Assembly (NCBI RefSeq): GCF_007859305.1 | Contig: NZ_VOHE01000007.1 | Coordinates: 104,676-168,675 of the forward strand | DNA from: Luteimonas wenzhouensis | GTDB taxonomy: Bacteria > Pseudomonadota > Gammaproteobacteria > Xanthomonadales > Xanthomonadaceae | Length of the DNA: 64,000 nt | Direction of reading: 5' to 3' | Shown: positions 54,109-62,985 of the stretch, one piece after another | Numbering within the stretch: position 1 is the stretch's first letter | How the letters are laid out: every line of letters starts with the position of its first letter | The notes under the pieces: generated by a model | The model's database searches: none | What the model saw: the letters and a program-made list of their open reading frames with translations, nothing else | Told to the model about the DNA's origin: nothing | Translations under genes and position numbers: made by a program

Positions 54109-55248
54109 TCAGCCGTCGCGGGCGACCACCCGGTTGCGGCCGAGGCGCTTGGCCTCCTGCAGGCGGCGGTCGGCCGCGCCGAGCAGCGCCGAGGCGGTGG
54201 CGCCGTCCTGCGGGAAGGCGGCCAGGCCCGCGCTGAAGGTCAGCGCCATGGACTCGTTGCCACGCTCGGTCTGGAACGGGCGCTCGCCGAGGCTGCGACG
54301 ATAGCGGTCGATGCGCTCCCAGGCGCTGCCCACCGGGCACAGCAGCACCAGCACGAACTCCTGGCCGCCGATGCGCGCCAGGTACTCGTCCTCGCCCAGC
54401 ATCTCGCGCAGGTGGCCGACCAGATGGCGGATCGCGCGGTCGCCGTTGCCCTGGCCCAGTTCCTGGTACACGCGGTTGAAGTGGTCCAGGTCCACCAGCC
54501 CGATCGTGACCGTGCGGCCCTCGCGGCGCGCGGCCTCGAACATGCGCGGCAAACGCTGCATCAGCCAGGCGCGGTTGGGCACGCCGGTCAGGCTGTCGCG
54601 CCCGGACATCTCGATCAGCCGCTGCATCCGGTGCACCAGGGTGGCGGTGAGCAGGGTCATCAGGCCCAGCAGCACCAGCCGCGTGCCCTGGCCGCGGACG
54701 GTGACCGCGCCATGCTCGATCGACAGCAGTGGCTCGTCCGCCAGCCCCAGCACCAACGCCACCAGCAGGCCGTACAGGGCGATCGCCAGGGTGCCCATGT
54801 ACAGGGTGAGCCGGCCGTCGTGGCGCAGCGCGGTCAGCGCGATGGCGAACAGGTAGAAGCACCACACGCCGGTGCCGTTGAGGGCGGCCGGCGCGTCGCC
54901 CGCCGCCTGCAGCGCCAGCACCGCGGTGATGATCGCCACGTCGTAGCCGCCGCTGGCGTAGGGCAGCCAGCGCAGACGGCGGTGGTCGCGCGCCAGCGCC
55001 AGCCAGATCTGCGCCATCAGGTTGACGAACACCGCCACGCCCAGGTCCAGGAGGATGCGCGAGGTATCCCCGCCGCCCAGCCCCGAGGCCAGCGGCAGCG
55101 CGAGCGTCAGCAGCGACAGCAGGGCGCGCACCTTGGCCACCAGCAGTTCGCCGCTGGCGCCCAGTTCGAGCATCACCTCGTCGGGGCGGCCGAAGAGGAT
55201 GGCCAGCATGTGCCTGATCGAATTGGATTCGTGCATGGCCCGTCGCAT
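54109..55248 (-). CDS. Membrane protein with GGDEF-type domain, active-site variant GGQEF
   Basis: 379 aa, start ATG 55248 (or 55236). Five or six membrane helices occupy residues 40-200. The C-terminal domain begins with the typical RDSLTGVPNRAWL and shows IGLVDLDHFNRVYQELG. The signature loop reads RIGGQEFVLVL (residues 294-298) instead of GGDEF or GGEEF. The third residue normally contributes to metal/GTP handling, so Gln may weaken or abolish diguanylate cyclase activity; the protein may be a GTP sensor or degenerate enzyme. It stands alone between nupC and the reductase. Confidence 0.88.
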   Translation of the reverse strand: MRRAMHESNSIRHMLAILFGRPDEVMLELGASGELLVAKVRALLSLLTLALPLASGLGGGDTSRILLDLGVAVFVNLMAQIWLALARDHRRLRWLPYASGGYDVAIITAVLALQAAGDAPAALNGTGVWCFYLFAIALTALRHDGRLTLYMGTLAIALYGLLVALVLGLADEPLLSIEHGAVTVRGQGTRLVLLGLMTLLTATLVHRMQRLIEMSGRDSLTGVPNRAWLMQRLPRMFEAARREGRTVTIGLVDLDHFNRVYQELGQGNGDRAIRHLVGHLREMLGEDEYLARIGGQEFVLVLLCPVGSAWERIDRYRRSLGERPFQTERGNESMALTFSAGLAAFPQDGATASALLGAADRRLQEAKRLGRNRVVARDG

Positions 55249-55336
55249 CGTGACTGCGGGGCGAGGATACCGCGTGGCGTGGGCCGCCGCCCCCGGCATG
55301 GATAGACTGTGGCCGCATCCGACCCCGAGGACGACC

Positions 55337-56323
55337 ATGCAATATCGCAGGCTTGGCGGCTCCGGCCTGAAGCTTTCGGCACTGTCGCTGGGCAGCTGGC
55401 TCACCGCCGGCGTCCGGCTGGGGCGCGGCGGGATGCGCGAACTGGTCGCGCTCGCCTGGGACCATGGCATCAACTTCTTCGACAGCGCCGAGAACTACGC
55501 ACACGGCGAAGCCGAGCGGGTGCTGGGCGACGTGCTCACCGACCTGCGCCTGCCGCGAGACGGCTTCTGCGTGTCGAGCAAGGTGCTCTTCGGGTCGGTG
55601 CCCGACCCGCGCCCGACCCAGGCCGGGTTGTCGCGCAAGCACGTGCGCGACGCCTGCCACGACGCCCTGCGCCGGCTGCGCGTGGACTATCTCGACCTGT
55701 TCTTCTGCCACCGGCCCGATCCGGAGACCCCGGTGGCCGAGACCGTGCGCGCGATGGACGACCTGGTGCGCCAGGGCAAGGTGCTTTACTGGGGCACGTC
55801 GGAGTGGCCGGCATCGCTGATCCGCGAGGCCTTCGAGATCGCCCGCGCGCACCACCTGGCCCCGCCAACGACGGAGCAGCCGCAGTACAACCTGCTGCAC
55901 CGCGAACGCGTGGAGCTGGAGTACGCGGCGCTGTATGCCGAATGCGGGCTCGGCGCCACGGTCTGGTCGCCGTTGGCCTACGGGCTGTTGAGCGGCAAGT
56001 ACGATGACGGCGTGCCGGAGGGCAGCCGGCTGTCGCAGCCGGGGGTGCCGGGCCGGCTCGACCGTCCCGGCGGACAGGCGCGGCTGGAACGCGCGCGCCG
56101 CTTCAGCGCCGCGGCTGCCGAGCTGGGCGTGGCGCCGGCCCCGCTGGCGATCGCGTGGTGCCTGAGCAACCCGCATGTCTCCAGCGTCATCCTCGGCGCC
56201 AGCCAGCCGGCGCAGCTGCTCGAGAACCTCGGTGCGCTGGAACTGGCCGACCGCTTCGACGACACGGTTTGGCGGCGGCTGGAGTGCGTGGTGGACCAGG
56301 GCCGCGGGTCGCCGGGTGGTTGA
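55337..56323 (+). CDS. Aldo/keto reductase (YghZ/Kv-beta-like)
   Basis: 328 aa from the ATG at 55337 (MQYRRLGGSGLKLSALSLGS). The TIM-barrel tetrad is visible: Asp and Tyr in FFDSAENYAHGEAE, Lys in FCVSSKVLF and His in FCHRPDPETP. NADPH-binding SPLAYGLLSGKY and VSSVILGAS lie in the C-terminal half. It should reduce aldehydes or ketones with NADPH; the physiological substrate is unknown. The -35 element of the hemP promoter overlaps its stop codon. Confidence 0.93.
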   Translation: MQYRRLGGSGLKLSALSLGSWLTAGVRLGRGGMRELVALAWDHGINFFDSAENYAHGEAERVLGDVLTDLRLPRDGFCVSSKVLFGSVPDPRPTQAGLSRKHVRDACHDALRRLRVDYLDLFFCHRPDPETPVAETVRAMDDLVRQGKVLYWGTSEWPASLIREAFEIARAHHLAPPTTEQPQYNLLHRERVELEYAALYAECGLGATVWSPLAYGLLSGKYDDGVPEGSRLSQPGVPGRLDRPGGQARLERARRFSAAAAELGVAPAPLAIAWCLSNPHVSSVILGASQPAQLLENLGALELADRFDDTVWRRLECVVDQGRGSPGG

Positions 56324-56347
56324 CAGTCAAATGAGAATCATTAGCAT
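56320..56347 (+). promoter_or_regulatory. hemP promoter with embedded Fur box
   Basis: A -35 TTGACA (56320-56325) and -10 TAGCAT (56342-56347) are spaced by 16 bases. Between and across them lies AATGAGAATCATT (56330-56342), a good match to the Fur-box core. Fur with Fe2+ would occlude RNA polymerase. Expression under iron starvation follows from this placement. Confidence 0.85.
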
Positions 56348-56374
56348 CGGGTTCCCCGACGGCGAGGAACGCCA

Positions 56375-56572
56375 ATGCTGTCCCATCCGGACCACCCCGA
56401 GACCGGCTCCGCAACCGCGACGGAGGCGCCACCCGGCCGGCAGTCGTGCGCGGAGCCCGAGATCGACAGCCTGCGCCTGCTGCAGGGCCGTCGCGAAGTG
56501 CGCATCCGCCATGGCAACGAGTGCTATCGGCTGCGCCACACCCGCAACGACAAGCTGATCCTCACCAAGTAG
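56375..56572 (+). CDS. hemP: Hemin uptake protein HemP
   Basis: 65 aa from the ATG at 56375, with GAGGAA upstream. The C-terminal half is the conserved HemP segment: SLRLLQGRREVRIRHGNECY then RLRHTRNDKLILTK. HemP is a small regulator/accessory protein linked to haem-uptake genes in other proteobacteria. Here no haem receptor or transporter follows, so it is an orphan. The Fur box upstream supports iron control. Confidence 0.92.
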   Translation: MLSHPDHPETGSATATEAPPGRQSCAEPEIDSLRLLQGRREVRIRHGNECYRLRHTRNDKLILTK

Positions 56573-56613
56573 GAATCGCCGCGATCGCCGCGCGTGCCGC
56601 GGACGGTTCCGTG

Positions 56614-57870
56614 TCAAGGGCCGGCCGGGCTCCCCGGGACGGCCAGGAAGGCCAGGTTCCGCGTGATTCCGGGCGCCGGGGCGGGTGTCGGCGGGACCGG
56701 AGGGCGGGCGGCGGCCGGCACCGGGGGCTTCGGCGGCCCGGCGGGCCGGGGCGGCGGCGCCGGCGGAGCGGGCGGCCAGGCCATCGGCCCGGGGATCGCG
56801 ACCCGCGCCTGCGCGCGCTTGCGGTCGCGCAGGTAGTCCACGCTCACGCGCTCGCCTTCGCGCTTGCCGCGCAGCACGTCCATCACTTCGCGCGGCGTGG
56901 CCACCGCCTTGCCGTCGACCTGCTGGATCACGGCGCCCGCCTGCAGGCCGTCCATCCCGCCGGGCGAGAGCACCAGCACGCCGCGGTCGGCACCGAAGTA
57001 GCGGCCCAGCTGGGGATCCACCGTTGCCAGGTGCAGGCCGCGCCAGCGCAGTGCCGAGGCCAGCCGGGTCTTCCCGCCGTCGATCGCCCGCCGCACTTCG
57101 GCCTGGACCTCGGGGCTGATGCCGGGCAGTTCGAACTCGAAGACGTCGTCGCCCACGATCCCGAACCCGCCATCGGGTGCCCTGATCACGGCGACCCGGC
57201 GGTCGCGCCCGGGCGTGACGTCGACCGTGGCGCGACGCCCGTCGCGCAGGTAGCCGATGCGCACCGGCTTGTCCGCCTCCAGGCCGGCGAGCAGCTTGCG
57301 CGCGTTGCCGACCCGCAGCTGCCCGCTGTTGCCGAGGATCTCGATGCCGTCTACCGAGACCATGCGGTCGCCGCTGCGCAGGCCGGCCTCGGCGGCGCCG
57401 CTGCCGGGAGTCACGCCGGCGAGCCACAGCACGCTCCGGGTGGTCGCGGGCAGCGCCTCCAGGGCACGCTGGAGCAGGGCCGCGTCGGCGGCGGCGGGCG
57501 GCGGCGGCGCGAACTCGTCGACCGCCTCGAAGCCGTCTTCCATCGGCAGCTCTTCGGCAAGCCGGCGGCCGCGGCGCAGCGCCATCAGCGCCTCGTTCAG
57601 CGCGATCCGGCGCAGCCAGGCCCAGAACGGGCTCTCGCCGCGGAATCCGCCGATCCGGTCGTACACCTTCAACATCGTCTCCTGCAGCACCTCGAAGGCC
57701 TCCTCGCGGTCGCCGCAGATGCGCAGCGCCATGGCGAACACCGGCCGCTCGAACCGGCGATACACCTGTTCGAACGCGGTACGGTCGCCGGCCCGCGCCT
57801 TCGCCAGCACGCGTCGGGCAGGTCGATGGCGAAGCTCGACGCGGGTCTGGGGGCTGCGGCCATTCCCCAT
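56614..57870 (-). CDS. Chimeric protein: ECF sigma-70 region 2 fused to PDZ domains
   Basis: 418 aa, one unbroken frame from the ATG at 57870. Residues 33-103 are sigma-70 region 2 (FEQVYRRFERPVFAMALRIC ... FWAWLRRIALNEALM). Residues 131-150 are the opening of region 4 (LQRALEALPATTRSVLWL), which then stops. From residue 151 the sequence is a PDZ domain (GVTPGSGAAEAGLRSGDRMV), followed by a second PDZ at about 275-360 and a proline-rich tail. Related genomes normally encode sigma factor and PDZ protein as separate genes. The region 4 HTH is missing, so it cannot bind a -35 element in the usual way. A deletion fusion, or an assembly error, is likely. Confidence 0.85.
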   Translation of the reverse strand: MGNGRSPQTRVELRHRPARRVLAKARAGDRTAFEQVYRRFERPVFAMALRICGDREEAFEVLQETMLKVYDRIGGFRGESPFWAWLRRIALNEALMALRRGRRLAEELPMEDGFEAVDEFAPPPPAAADAALLQRALEALPATTRSVLWLAGVTPGSGAAEAGLRSGDRMVSVDGIEILGNSGQLRVGNARKLLAGLEADKPVRIGYLRDGRRATVDVTPGRDRRVAVIRAPDGGFGIVGDDVFEFELPGISPEVQAEVRRAIDGGKTRLASALRWRGLHLATVDPQLGRYFGADRGVLVLSPGGMDGLQAGAVIQQVDGKAVATPREVMDVLRGKREGERVSVDYLRDRKRAQARVAIPGPMAWPPAPPAPPPRPAGPPKPPVPAAARPPVPPTPAPAPGITRNLAFLAVPGSPAGP

Positions 57871-58043
57871 TGTGGATGCCGCCGGAGGCGAAACGGTCGC
57901 AGCCCGGGCAGACCGGGCATCGAGGGGGCGCGACCGGGAACGCGACGGGGGAGCGGACGCGCCGGTCCGGGGCGACGGTCACATCCGGCCGCCGGGTGCC
58001 GTCTGCGTCCTATACTCGATCCTGTTTCGGGAGGAGCGATTCC

Positions 58044-59024
58044 ATGGGCGGAGGCATGTTTCTCACGGCGGTGCTGCTGGTCGCCGGCGTCATCATCCTG
58101 TTCAAGACCGTCAGGATGGTGCCGCAGGGCTACGAGTGGACGGTCGAGCGCTTCGGCAAGTACACCCACACCCTGGACCCGGGGCTGCACTTCCTGATCC
58201 CCGTGGTGTACGGCGTCGGGCGCAAGGTCAACATGATGGAGCAGGTGCTGGACGTGCCCAGCCAGGACGTGATCACCAAGGACAACGCGGTGGTCAAGGT
58301 CGACGGCGTGGTGTTCTTCCAGGTGCTGGATGCGGCCAAGGCGGCCTACGAGGTCTCCAACCTCGAGATCGCCATGATCGCCCTGGTCCAGACCAACATC
58401 CGCACCGTGATCGGCTCGATGGACCTCGACGAGTCGCTGAGCGGACGCGAGGCGATCAACGCCCAGCTGCTGAACGTGGTCGACCACGCCACCAACCCCT
58501 GGGGCGTGAAGGTCACCCGCATCGAGATCCGGGACATCCAGCCGCCGCGCGACCTGGTCGACGCGATGGCGCGGCAGATGAAGGCCGAGCGCGACCGCCG
58601 CGCGGTGATCCTCGAGGCCGAGGGCCACCGCCAGTCCGAGATCCTGCGCGCCGAAGGCGAGAAGCAGGCGGCGATCCTGCAGGCGGAAGGCCAGAAGGAG
58701 GCCGCGTTCCGCGAGGCCGAGGCGCGCGAGCGCCTGGCCGAGGCGGAGGCCAAGGCCACGCAGATGGTCTCGGAGGCGATCGCCCAGGGCGACGTGCAGG
58801 CGATCAACTATTTCGTCGCGCAGAAGTACGTCGAGGCGTTCGAGAAGCTCGCCACCGCGCCGAACCAGAAGTTCGTGCTCATGCCGATGGAGTCCAGCGG
58901 CATCATCGGTTCGATCGCCGGCATCGCCGAGCTGGCGAAGGATGCGCTCGGCAAGCAGCAGTCCGCCCCGCGCGGCGGCAACCAGCCGCCCCCGGTGCGG
59001 CCCACCTTCCCGGCGGGAAGCTGA
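58044..59024 (+). CDS. SPFH/stomatin-family membrane protein (QmcA-like)
   Basis: 326 aa from the ATG at 58044, with GAGGAG seven bases upstream. An N-terminal membrane anchor (LTAVLLVAGVIILF) precedes the SPFH domain (VPQGYEWTVERFGKYTHTL, DVPSQDVITKDNAVVKVDGV). A glutamate/alanine coiled coil (about residues 190-265) and a helical tail follow. Such proteins form large ring-like or raft-type membrane scaffolds and influence proteases. NfeD follows three bases later, the classical partner arrangement. A -10-like TATACT lies at 58011. Confidence 0.93.
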   Translation: MGGGMFLTAVLLVAGVIILFKTVRMVPQGYEWTVERFGKYTHTLDPGLHFLIPVVYGVGRKVNMMEQVLDVPSQDVITKDNAVVKVDGVVFFQVLDAAKAAYEVSNLEIAMIALVQTNIRTVIGSMDLDESLSGREAINAQLLNVVDHATNPWGVKVTRIEIRDIQPPRDLVDAMARQMKAERDRRAVILEAEGHRQSEILRAEGEKQAAILQAEGQKEAAFREAEARERLAEAEAKATQMVSEAIAQGDVQAINYFVAQKYVEAFEKLATAPNQKFVLMPMESSGIIGSIAGIAELAKDALGKQQSAPRGGNQPPPVRPTFPAGS

Positions 59025-59027
59025 GCC

Positions 59028-59486
59028 ATGGAGCTGCGCTGGGACGTGGTCGGCTGGGCGGCGGTGGCGCTGCTGCTGTTTGCGGCGGAAGCGCTGGCGC
59101 CCGGCGCCTTCATGCTCTGGATGGGGCTGGCCGCCGCGGCGGTGTTCCTGGCCGTGCTGCTGGTGCCGGGGATCCCGCTGCTGGCCCAGGTCGCGGCCTT
59201 CGTGGTCCTGAGCTTCGTGTCGATCCAGGTGTACCGCAAGTACGTGCGCGGGCGCGGGCGCGAGCGCGAGAGCGACCGCCCGACGCTCAACAAGCGCGCC
59301 TACCACCACGTCGGCCGGGTGGTGCCGCTGGAGCAGCCGATCGTCGCCGGCCGCGGCCGGGTCAAGATCGGCGACGCGTTCTGGACCGTGCAGGGCCCGG
59401 AGCTGCCCGCCGGAACGCCGGTGCGGGTCACCGGGACCGACGGCGAGATCCTCCAGGTCGAACCCGAGGTGCCGTCCGCCCGGTAG
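59028..59486 (+). CDS. NfeD-family membrane protein
   Basis: 152 aa. Two or three membrane helices (WAAVALLLFAAEALAPGAFM and FLAVLLVPGIPLLAQVAAFV) are followed by a cytoplasmic OB-fold (LNKRAYHHVGRVVPLEQPIV, GDAFWTVQGPELPAGTPVRV). NfeD proteins are encoded with SPFH proteins and form joint membrane complexes. The 3-bp gap to the upstream gene indicates one operon. No protease domain is present, so this is the short NfeD type. Confidence 0.92.
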   Translation: MELRWDVVGWAAVALLLFAAEALAPGAFMLWMGLAAAAVFLAVLLVPGIPLLAQVAAFVVLSFVSIQVYRKYVRGRGRERESDRPTLNKRAYHHVGRVVPLEQPIVAGRGRVKIGDAFWTVQGPELPAGTPVRVTGTDGEILQVEPEVPSAR

Positions 59487-59651
59487 GCCGTCCGACCGTG
59501 CAACGGCCGCCTGCGCGGGAGCGGCGCCGGTCGCGCATTCAGTTGCCTGCCGACCGCCAGAGCAGCGGTCCGCGCGTCTCCGCGTGCCGGCGTGGCGGCA
59601 GCCGGCACGCGCGATTGTGTAACACCGCCGGTCGTGGCTAGCGTGGACGCC

Positions 59652-60605
59652 ATGACGCACCACCATCACCACCACCACGCGGGCCACGGCCACCACCACC
59701 ACGAGCACGCATCGGCCGCGAGCATCCGCCACGAACGCCCGCTGTGGTGGGCGCTGGCCCTGATCGTGCTGTTCGCCGGGGTGGAGGCCGCCGCGGCCTT
59801 CGCCACCAACAGCCTGGCGCTGCTGTCGGACGCGGTGCACATGGTCACCGATGCATTCGCGCTGGGCGTGGCCCTGGTCGCGGTCCGGCTCGGACGACGC
59901 CCGCCGGATGCGCGCCGCAGCTTCGGCTACGTGCGTGCCGAGGCGATGGGCGCGTTGCTCAACGGCCTGCTGCTGTTCGTGCTGTCGGGCTACATCCTGT
60001 GGGAGGCCGCGCACCGGTTCCTGGCGCCGCCGGCGGTGGCATCGCTGGGCATGCTGGTCGTGGGCGTGGCCGGGCTGCTGGTCAACCTGGTGGCGATGCG
60101 GCTGCTGCACGCCGGCAGCGAGGAGAGCCTCAACGTCAAGGGTGCCTACCTCGAGGTGTGGGCGGACATGATCGGCTCCCTGGGCGTGGTGGCCGGCGCG
60201 GTGGTGATCCATTTCACCGGCTGGCGGCTGGCCGACCCGCTGATCGCCGCCGCCATCGGGCTGTGGGTGCTGCCGCGCGCGTGGGCCCTGGTACGCCAGG
60301 CGGGCAACGTGCTGATGATGGGTGTCCCCGATGGCATCGACCTGGAAGAGGTCCACCGCGCGCTGGCCGGCCTGCCCGGGGTCGACGACGTGCACGACCT
60401 GCACGTGTGGGCCCTGGCCTCGCGCCAGGCGGCGATGACCGCGCACCTGGTGGTGGATGAGGAGGTGGACGCGCACGCCTTGCGCCACGTGGCCGTGGAG
60501 ATGCTGGCCGCGCGGTTCGGGATCGGCCACGCCACGCTGCAGGTCGAGAGCGACCCCTGCCAGGGGCCAGACTGCGGCGCCGCGGGCGCGGGTGGCCGCG
60601 CCTAG
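59652..60605 (+). CDS. Cation-diffusion-facilitator metal exporter, His-rich
   Basis: 317 aa from the ATG at 59652. A cytoplasmic N-terminus with 14 histidines in the first 20 residues ([18 protein letters not shown]) precedes six membrane helices. Transport-site motifs are [14 protein letters not shown] in helix II and [13 protein letters not shown] in helix V, where Glu stands at a position often His in Zn exporters. The C-terminal CDF domain is [20 protein letters not shown]. It likely exports Zn2+ or Co2+ by proton antiport. Metal specificity is uncertain. Confidence 0.93.
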   Translation: MTHHHHHHHAGHGHHHHEHASAASIRHERPLWWALALIVLFAGVEAAAAFATNSLALLSDAVHMVTDAFALGVALVAVRLGRRPPDARRSFGYVRAEAMGALLNGLLLFVLSGYILWEAAHRFLAPPAVASLGMLVVGVAGLLVNLVAMRLLHAGSEESLNVKGAYLEVWADMIGSLGVVAGAVVIHFTGWRLADPLIAAAIGLWVLPRAWALVRQAGNVLMMGVPDGIDLEEVHRALAGLPGVDDVHDLHVWALASRQAAMTAHLVVDEEVDAHALRHVAVEMLAARFGIGHATLQVESDPCQGPDCGAAGAGGRA

Positions 60606-60681
60606 CCTGGCGGCGCCCCATGCGGAAACGGCGGCGAGGGGATCGGCGATAATCGCTCCAACCCACGCAGGAACGCCTTCC

Positions 60682-61773
60682 ATGACCCGCAAGACCATCC
60701 TCAACGACCACCATCGTGCGCTCGGCGCGCGCATGGTCGACTTCGGCGGCTGGGACATGCCGATCCATTACGGCTCCCAGATCGAGGAGCACCACCAGGT
60801 GCGCCGCGACGCCGGCATGTTCGATGTCAGCCACATGAACATCGTCGACGTGGACGGTCCCGGCAGCCGGGCATTCCTGCGCAGGCTGCTGGCCAACTCG
60901 ATCGACAAGCTCAAGCAGCCCGGCCGGGCGCTGTACTCGTGCATGCTCAACCCCCGCGGCGGGGTGATCGACGACCTGATCGTCTACTTCCTCGGCGGCG
61001 ACGCCTACCGCCTCGTGGCCAACGCGGCCACGCGCGACAAGGACATGGCGTGGATCGGTGATCAGATCACGGACTTCGATGTCCGGGTGCGCCAGCGACC
61101 GGAGTTGTCGATCATCGCGGTCCAGGGGCCGAACGCGCGCGAGCGGGTCCTCGGCCTGCTCGGCGACGCTGCCGTGCAGGCGTCGGAGCTCGGCCGGTTC
61201 GCGGCCGCGGAGCTGCCCGGCACGCCGTTCGGCGAGGTGTTCATCGCGCGCACCGGCTACACCGGAGAGGACGGATTCGAGGTGGTGGCCTCGGAATCGG
61301 GCGCGGTGGCCCTGTGGGACGCACTGCTGCACGCGGGGGTGAAGCCGGTGGGGCTGGGCGCGCGCGATACCCTGCGCCTGGAGGCGGGCATGAACCTCTA
61401 TGGCCAGGACATGGACGAGGACACCAGCCCCTACGAGGCCGCGCTGGGCTGGACGGTCTCGCTCGACGAAGGTCGCGATTTCATCGGCCGCGAAGTGGTC
61501 GAGGCGCACCATCGCGACGGCGCCCCGCGGCGGATGATCGGGCTGCTGATGGAAGACAAGGGCGTGCTGCGCCGCGGGCAGGCGGTGCGTACGGCCGGCG
61601 GGGATGGCGAGATCCTGTCCGGGACCTTCTCGCCGACGCTGGGCAAGGCGATCGCCTTCGCCCGCGTACCGGCCGGCGACCTGTCCGGCGGGGTCAGCGT
61701 GGACATCCGCGGCCGCGACGTGCCGGTCCGGGTGGTGAAGTTCCCCTTCGTCCGCGACGGCAAGCCGGCCTGA
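60682..61773 (+). CDS. gcvT: Aminomethyltransferase, T-protein of the glycine cleavage system
   Basis: 363 aa from the ATG at 60682. [20 protein letters not shown] opens the folate-binding domain, with the catalytic Asp region [11 protein letters not shown] and [16 protein letters not shown]. It transfers the methylene from H-protein-bound aminomethyl lipoate to THF. gcvH lies 91 bp downstream; gcvP is not in the window. The short upstream gap (76 bp) has a GATAAT -10-like box at 60648-60653 but no glycine riboswitch. Confidence 0.96.
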   Translation: MTRKTILNDHHRALGARMVDFGGWDMPIHYGSQIEEHHQVRRDAGMFDVSHMNIVDVDGPGSRAFLRRLLANSIDKLKQPGRALYSCMLNPRGGVIDDLIVYFLGGDAYRLVANAATRDKDMAWIGDQITDFDVRVRQRPELSIIAVQGPNARERVLGLLGDAAVQASELGRFAAAELPGTPFGEVFIARTGYTGEDGFEVVASESGAVALWDALLHAGVKPVGLGARDTLRLEAGMNLYGQDMDEDTSPYEAALGWTVSLDEGRDFIGREVVEAHHRDGAPRRMIGLLMEDKGVLRRGQAVRTAGGDGEILSGTFSPTLGKAIAFARVPAGDLSGGVSVDIRGRDVPVRVVKFPFVRDGKPA

Positions 61774-61864
61774 CCCGGTGGCGGCCGAACTTGCCGCCGC
61801 CCACCCGGGCATGGATACACTAGCGCCACCTTCCCCCTGACCCCGCACGATCCGGAGAGCGGAC

Positions 61865-62260
61865 ATGAGCGAGATCCCTGGCGACCTGAGGTTCATGAAG
61901 TCACACGAATGGGCCCGCATCGAAGGCGATGGCAAGGTCACGATCGGCATTTCCGACCATGCCCAGGGCCTGCTGGGCGACCTGGTCTACGTCGAGCTGC
62001 CCCAGGTCGGCGACAGCGTCGAGGCGGGCAACGCCTGCGCGGTGGTCGAGTCGGTGAAGGCGGCCTCGGACGTCTACGCCCCGGTGTCGGGCACCGTCAC
62101 CGCGGTCAACACCGCGCTGGCCGACAAGCCCGAGACCATCAACGAGGACGCCTACGGCGAGGGTTGGCTGTTCGTGGTCGAGGCCAGCGATCCGGACCAG
62201 TTCAACGACCTGCTCGGGCCGGACGATTACGCCGACCTGATCGAGGAAGACGACCTGTGA
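61865..62260 (+). CDS. gcvH: Glycine cleavage system H protein
   Basis: 131 aa from the ATG at 61865, with GGAG upstream. The lipoylation lysine is Lys65 in [30 protein letters not shown] and the acidic C-terminus [18 protein letters not shown] are typical. The lipoyl arm shuttles aminomethyl groups between P, T and L proteins. It follows gcvT in the same direction and probably shares its transcript. Confidence 0.97.
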   Translation: MSEIPGDLRFMKSHEWARIEGDGKVTIGISDHAQGLLGDLVYVELPQVGDSVEAGNACAVVESVKAASDVYAPVSGTVTAVNTALADKPETINEDAYGEGWLFVVEASDPDQFNDLLGPDDYADLIEEDDL

Positions 62261-62781
62261 TGCATGCGCGGCGGGCGCGATGCGTCCGCCGCCCGCGAGC
62301 GGTCGCCTGGCGTCGGCGGCCGCATTGCCAGCCGGACTCTGGTCCGCGCGTCAGACGCACTCCCTGCTTGGGCTCTTCTTCTCCTTCCGTATCGATGTGT
62401 CGCTGGTCGCGATGCAGCCCGATCGCGTTCGCGCGCGACGCTTCGCGTCGCTCCGGGACCGCTCCGGTGGCCCGGAAAGTTTGCGCACTTTCGGCGCAAA
62501 CCACTCCCGCAGGCGCGTCGCCAGGCAACCGCGTCAAGCGTGCGTGATGGCGACGCGCTCGACGTCGATGGTCCCGGCGCGGTCGCGCCACACGCTCGCG
62601 ACGCGCATCCACGTGCGACATGCACGAGCGCGGAAAGTGCTTGTTTTACGCGCTTTCCTCGAATGCATCGCGGGCGACGCGGGATGCATCGCGGGCGATC
62701 GCCGCGTAGTCGGCCTCTCGCCGGCGCGCCCGTCGGCGCGAACGCGGCGGTCGTCGCGCGAACGGATTCGAGGGCGGGGTG

Positions 62782-62810
62782 TTGACAGCCGAAAAAACCG
62801 TGATTAGGTT
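62782..62810 (+). promoter_or_regulatory. Promoter upstream of candidate small RNA / H1-like gene
   Basis: A consensus TTGACA -35 lies at 62782-62787 and a weak -10 TAGGTT at 62805-62810 with 17-base spacing. Poly-A (GAAAAAACC) in the spacer stands out. Transcription would run rightward toward the terminator at 62953 and the H1-like gene. Confidence 0.55.
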
Positions 62811-62816
62811 TCGCCC

Positions 62817-62985
62817 AACAGACGGTTGCACAGAAGCGAGTGAGTCAGCACACGGCGAAAACGCGCGGCAAACAACAGACATCCGCCCCGGACTTCTACA
62901 AGGTGGATTCAGGCACCGTCTCCGCTGCGAAAGCCAACGACCTTCCCATCCGACACCTGCGACGCTCCGGGCCGCAGGTGTTTTT
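62817..62985 (+). ncRNA. Candidate small RNA or attenuated leader
   Basis: About 170 nt bounded by the TTGACA promoter and a strong intrinsic terminator. It contains a GTG-started frame beginning MSQHTAKTRGKQQTSAPDFY that runs through the terminator to 63094, so a short coding role is not excluded. Either an independent sRNA or a leader controlling the H1-like gene would fit. No known RNA family is recognised. Confidence 0.4.
62953..62985 (+). terminator. Intrinsic terminator upstream of the H1-like gene
   Basis: A perfect 9-bp stem (ACACCTGCG with CGCAGGTGT, loop 11 nt) is followed by TTTTG. It lies 155 bp before the H1-like start, so it cannot end a protein-coding gene that I can identify. 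It implies a separate short transcript or attenuation. Confidence 0.8.

Noticed and set aside
59652..59720. Run of seven histidine codons suggesting an engineered tag
   Set aside because: Natural His-rich N-termini are common in CDF metal exporters, and codons alternate CAC/CAT inside a longer HxH-rich region.
60606..60681. Possible glycine riboswitch before gcvT
   Set aside because: The gap is only 76 bp and lacks the tandem aptamer; only a -10-like box is seen.
57669..60758. 1029-codon minus-strand open frame over SPFH, NfeD and CDF genes
   Set aside because: Shadow frame; the plus strand carries conserved families with ribosome sites.
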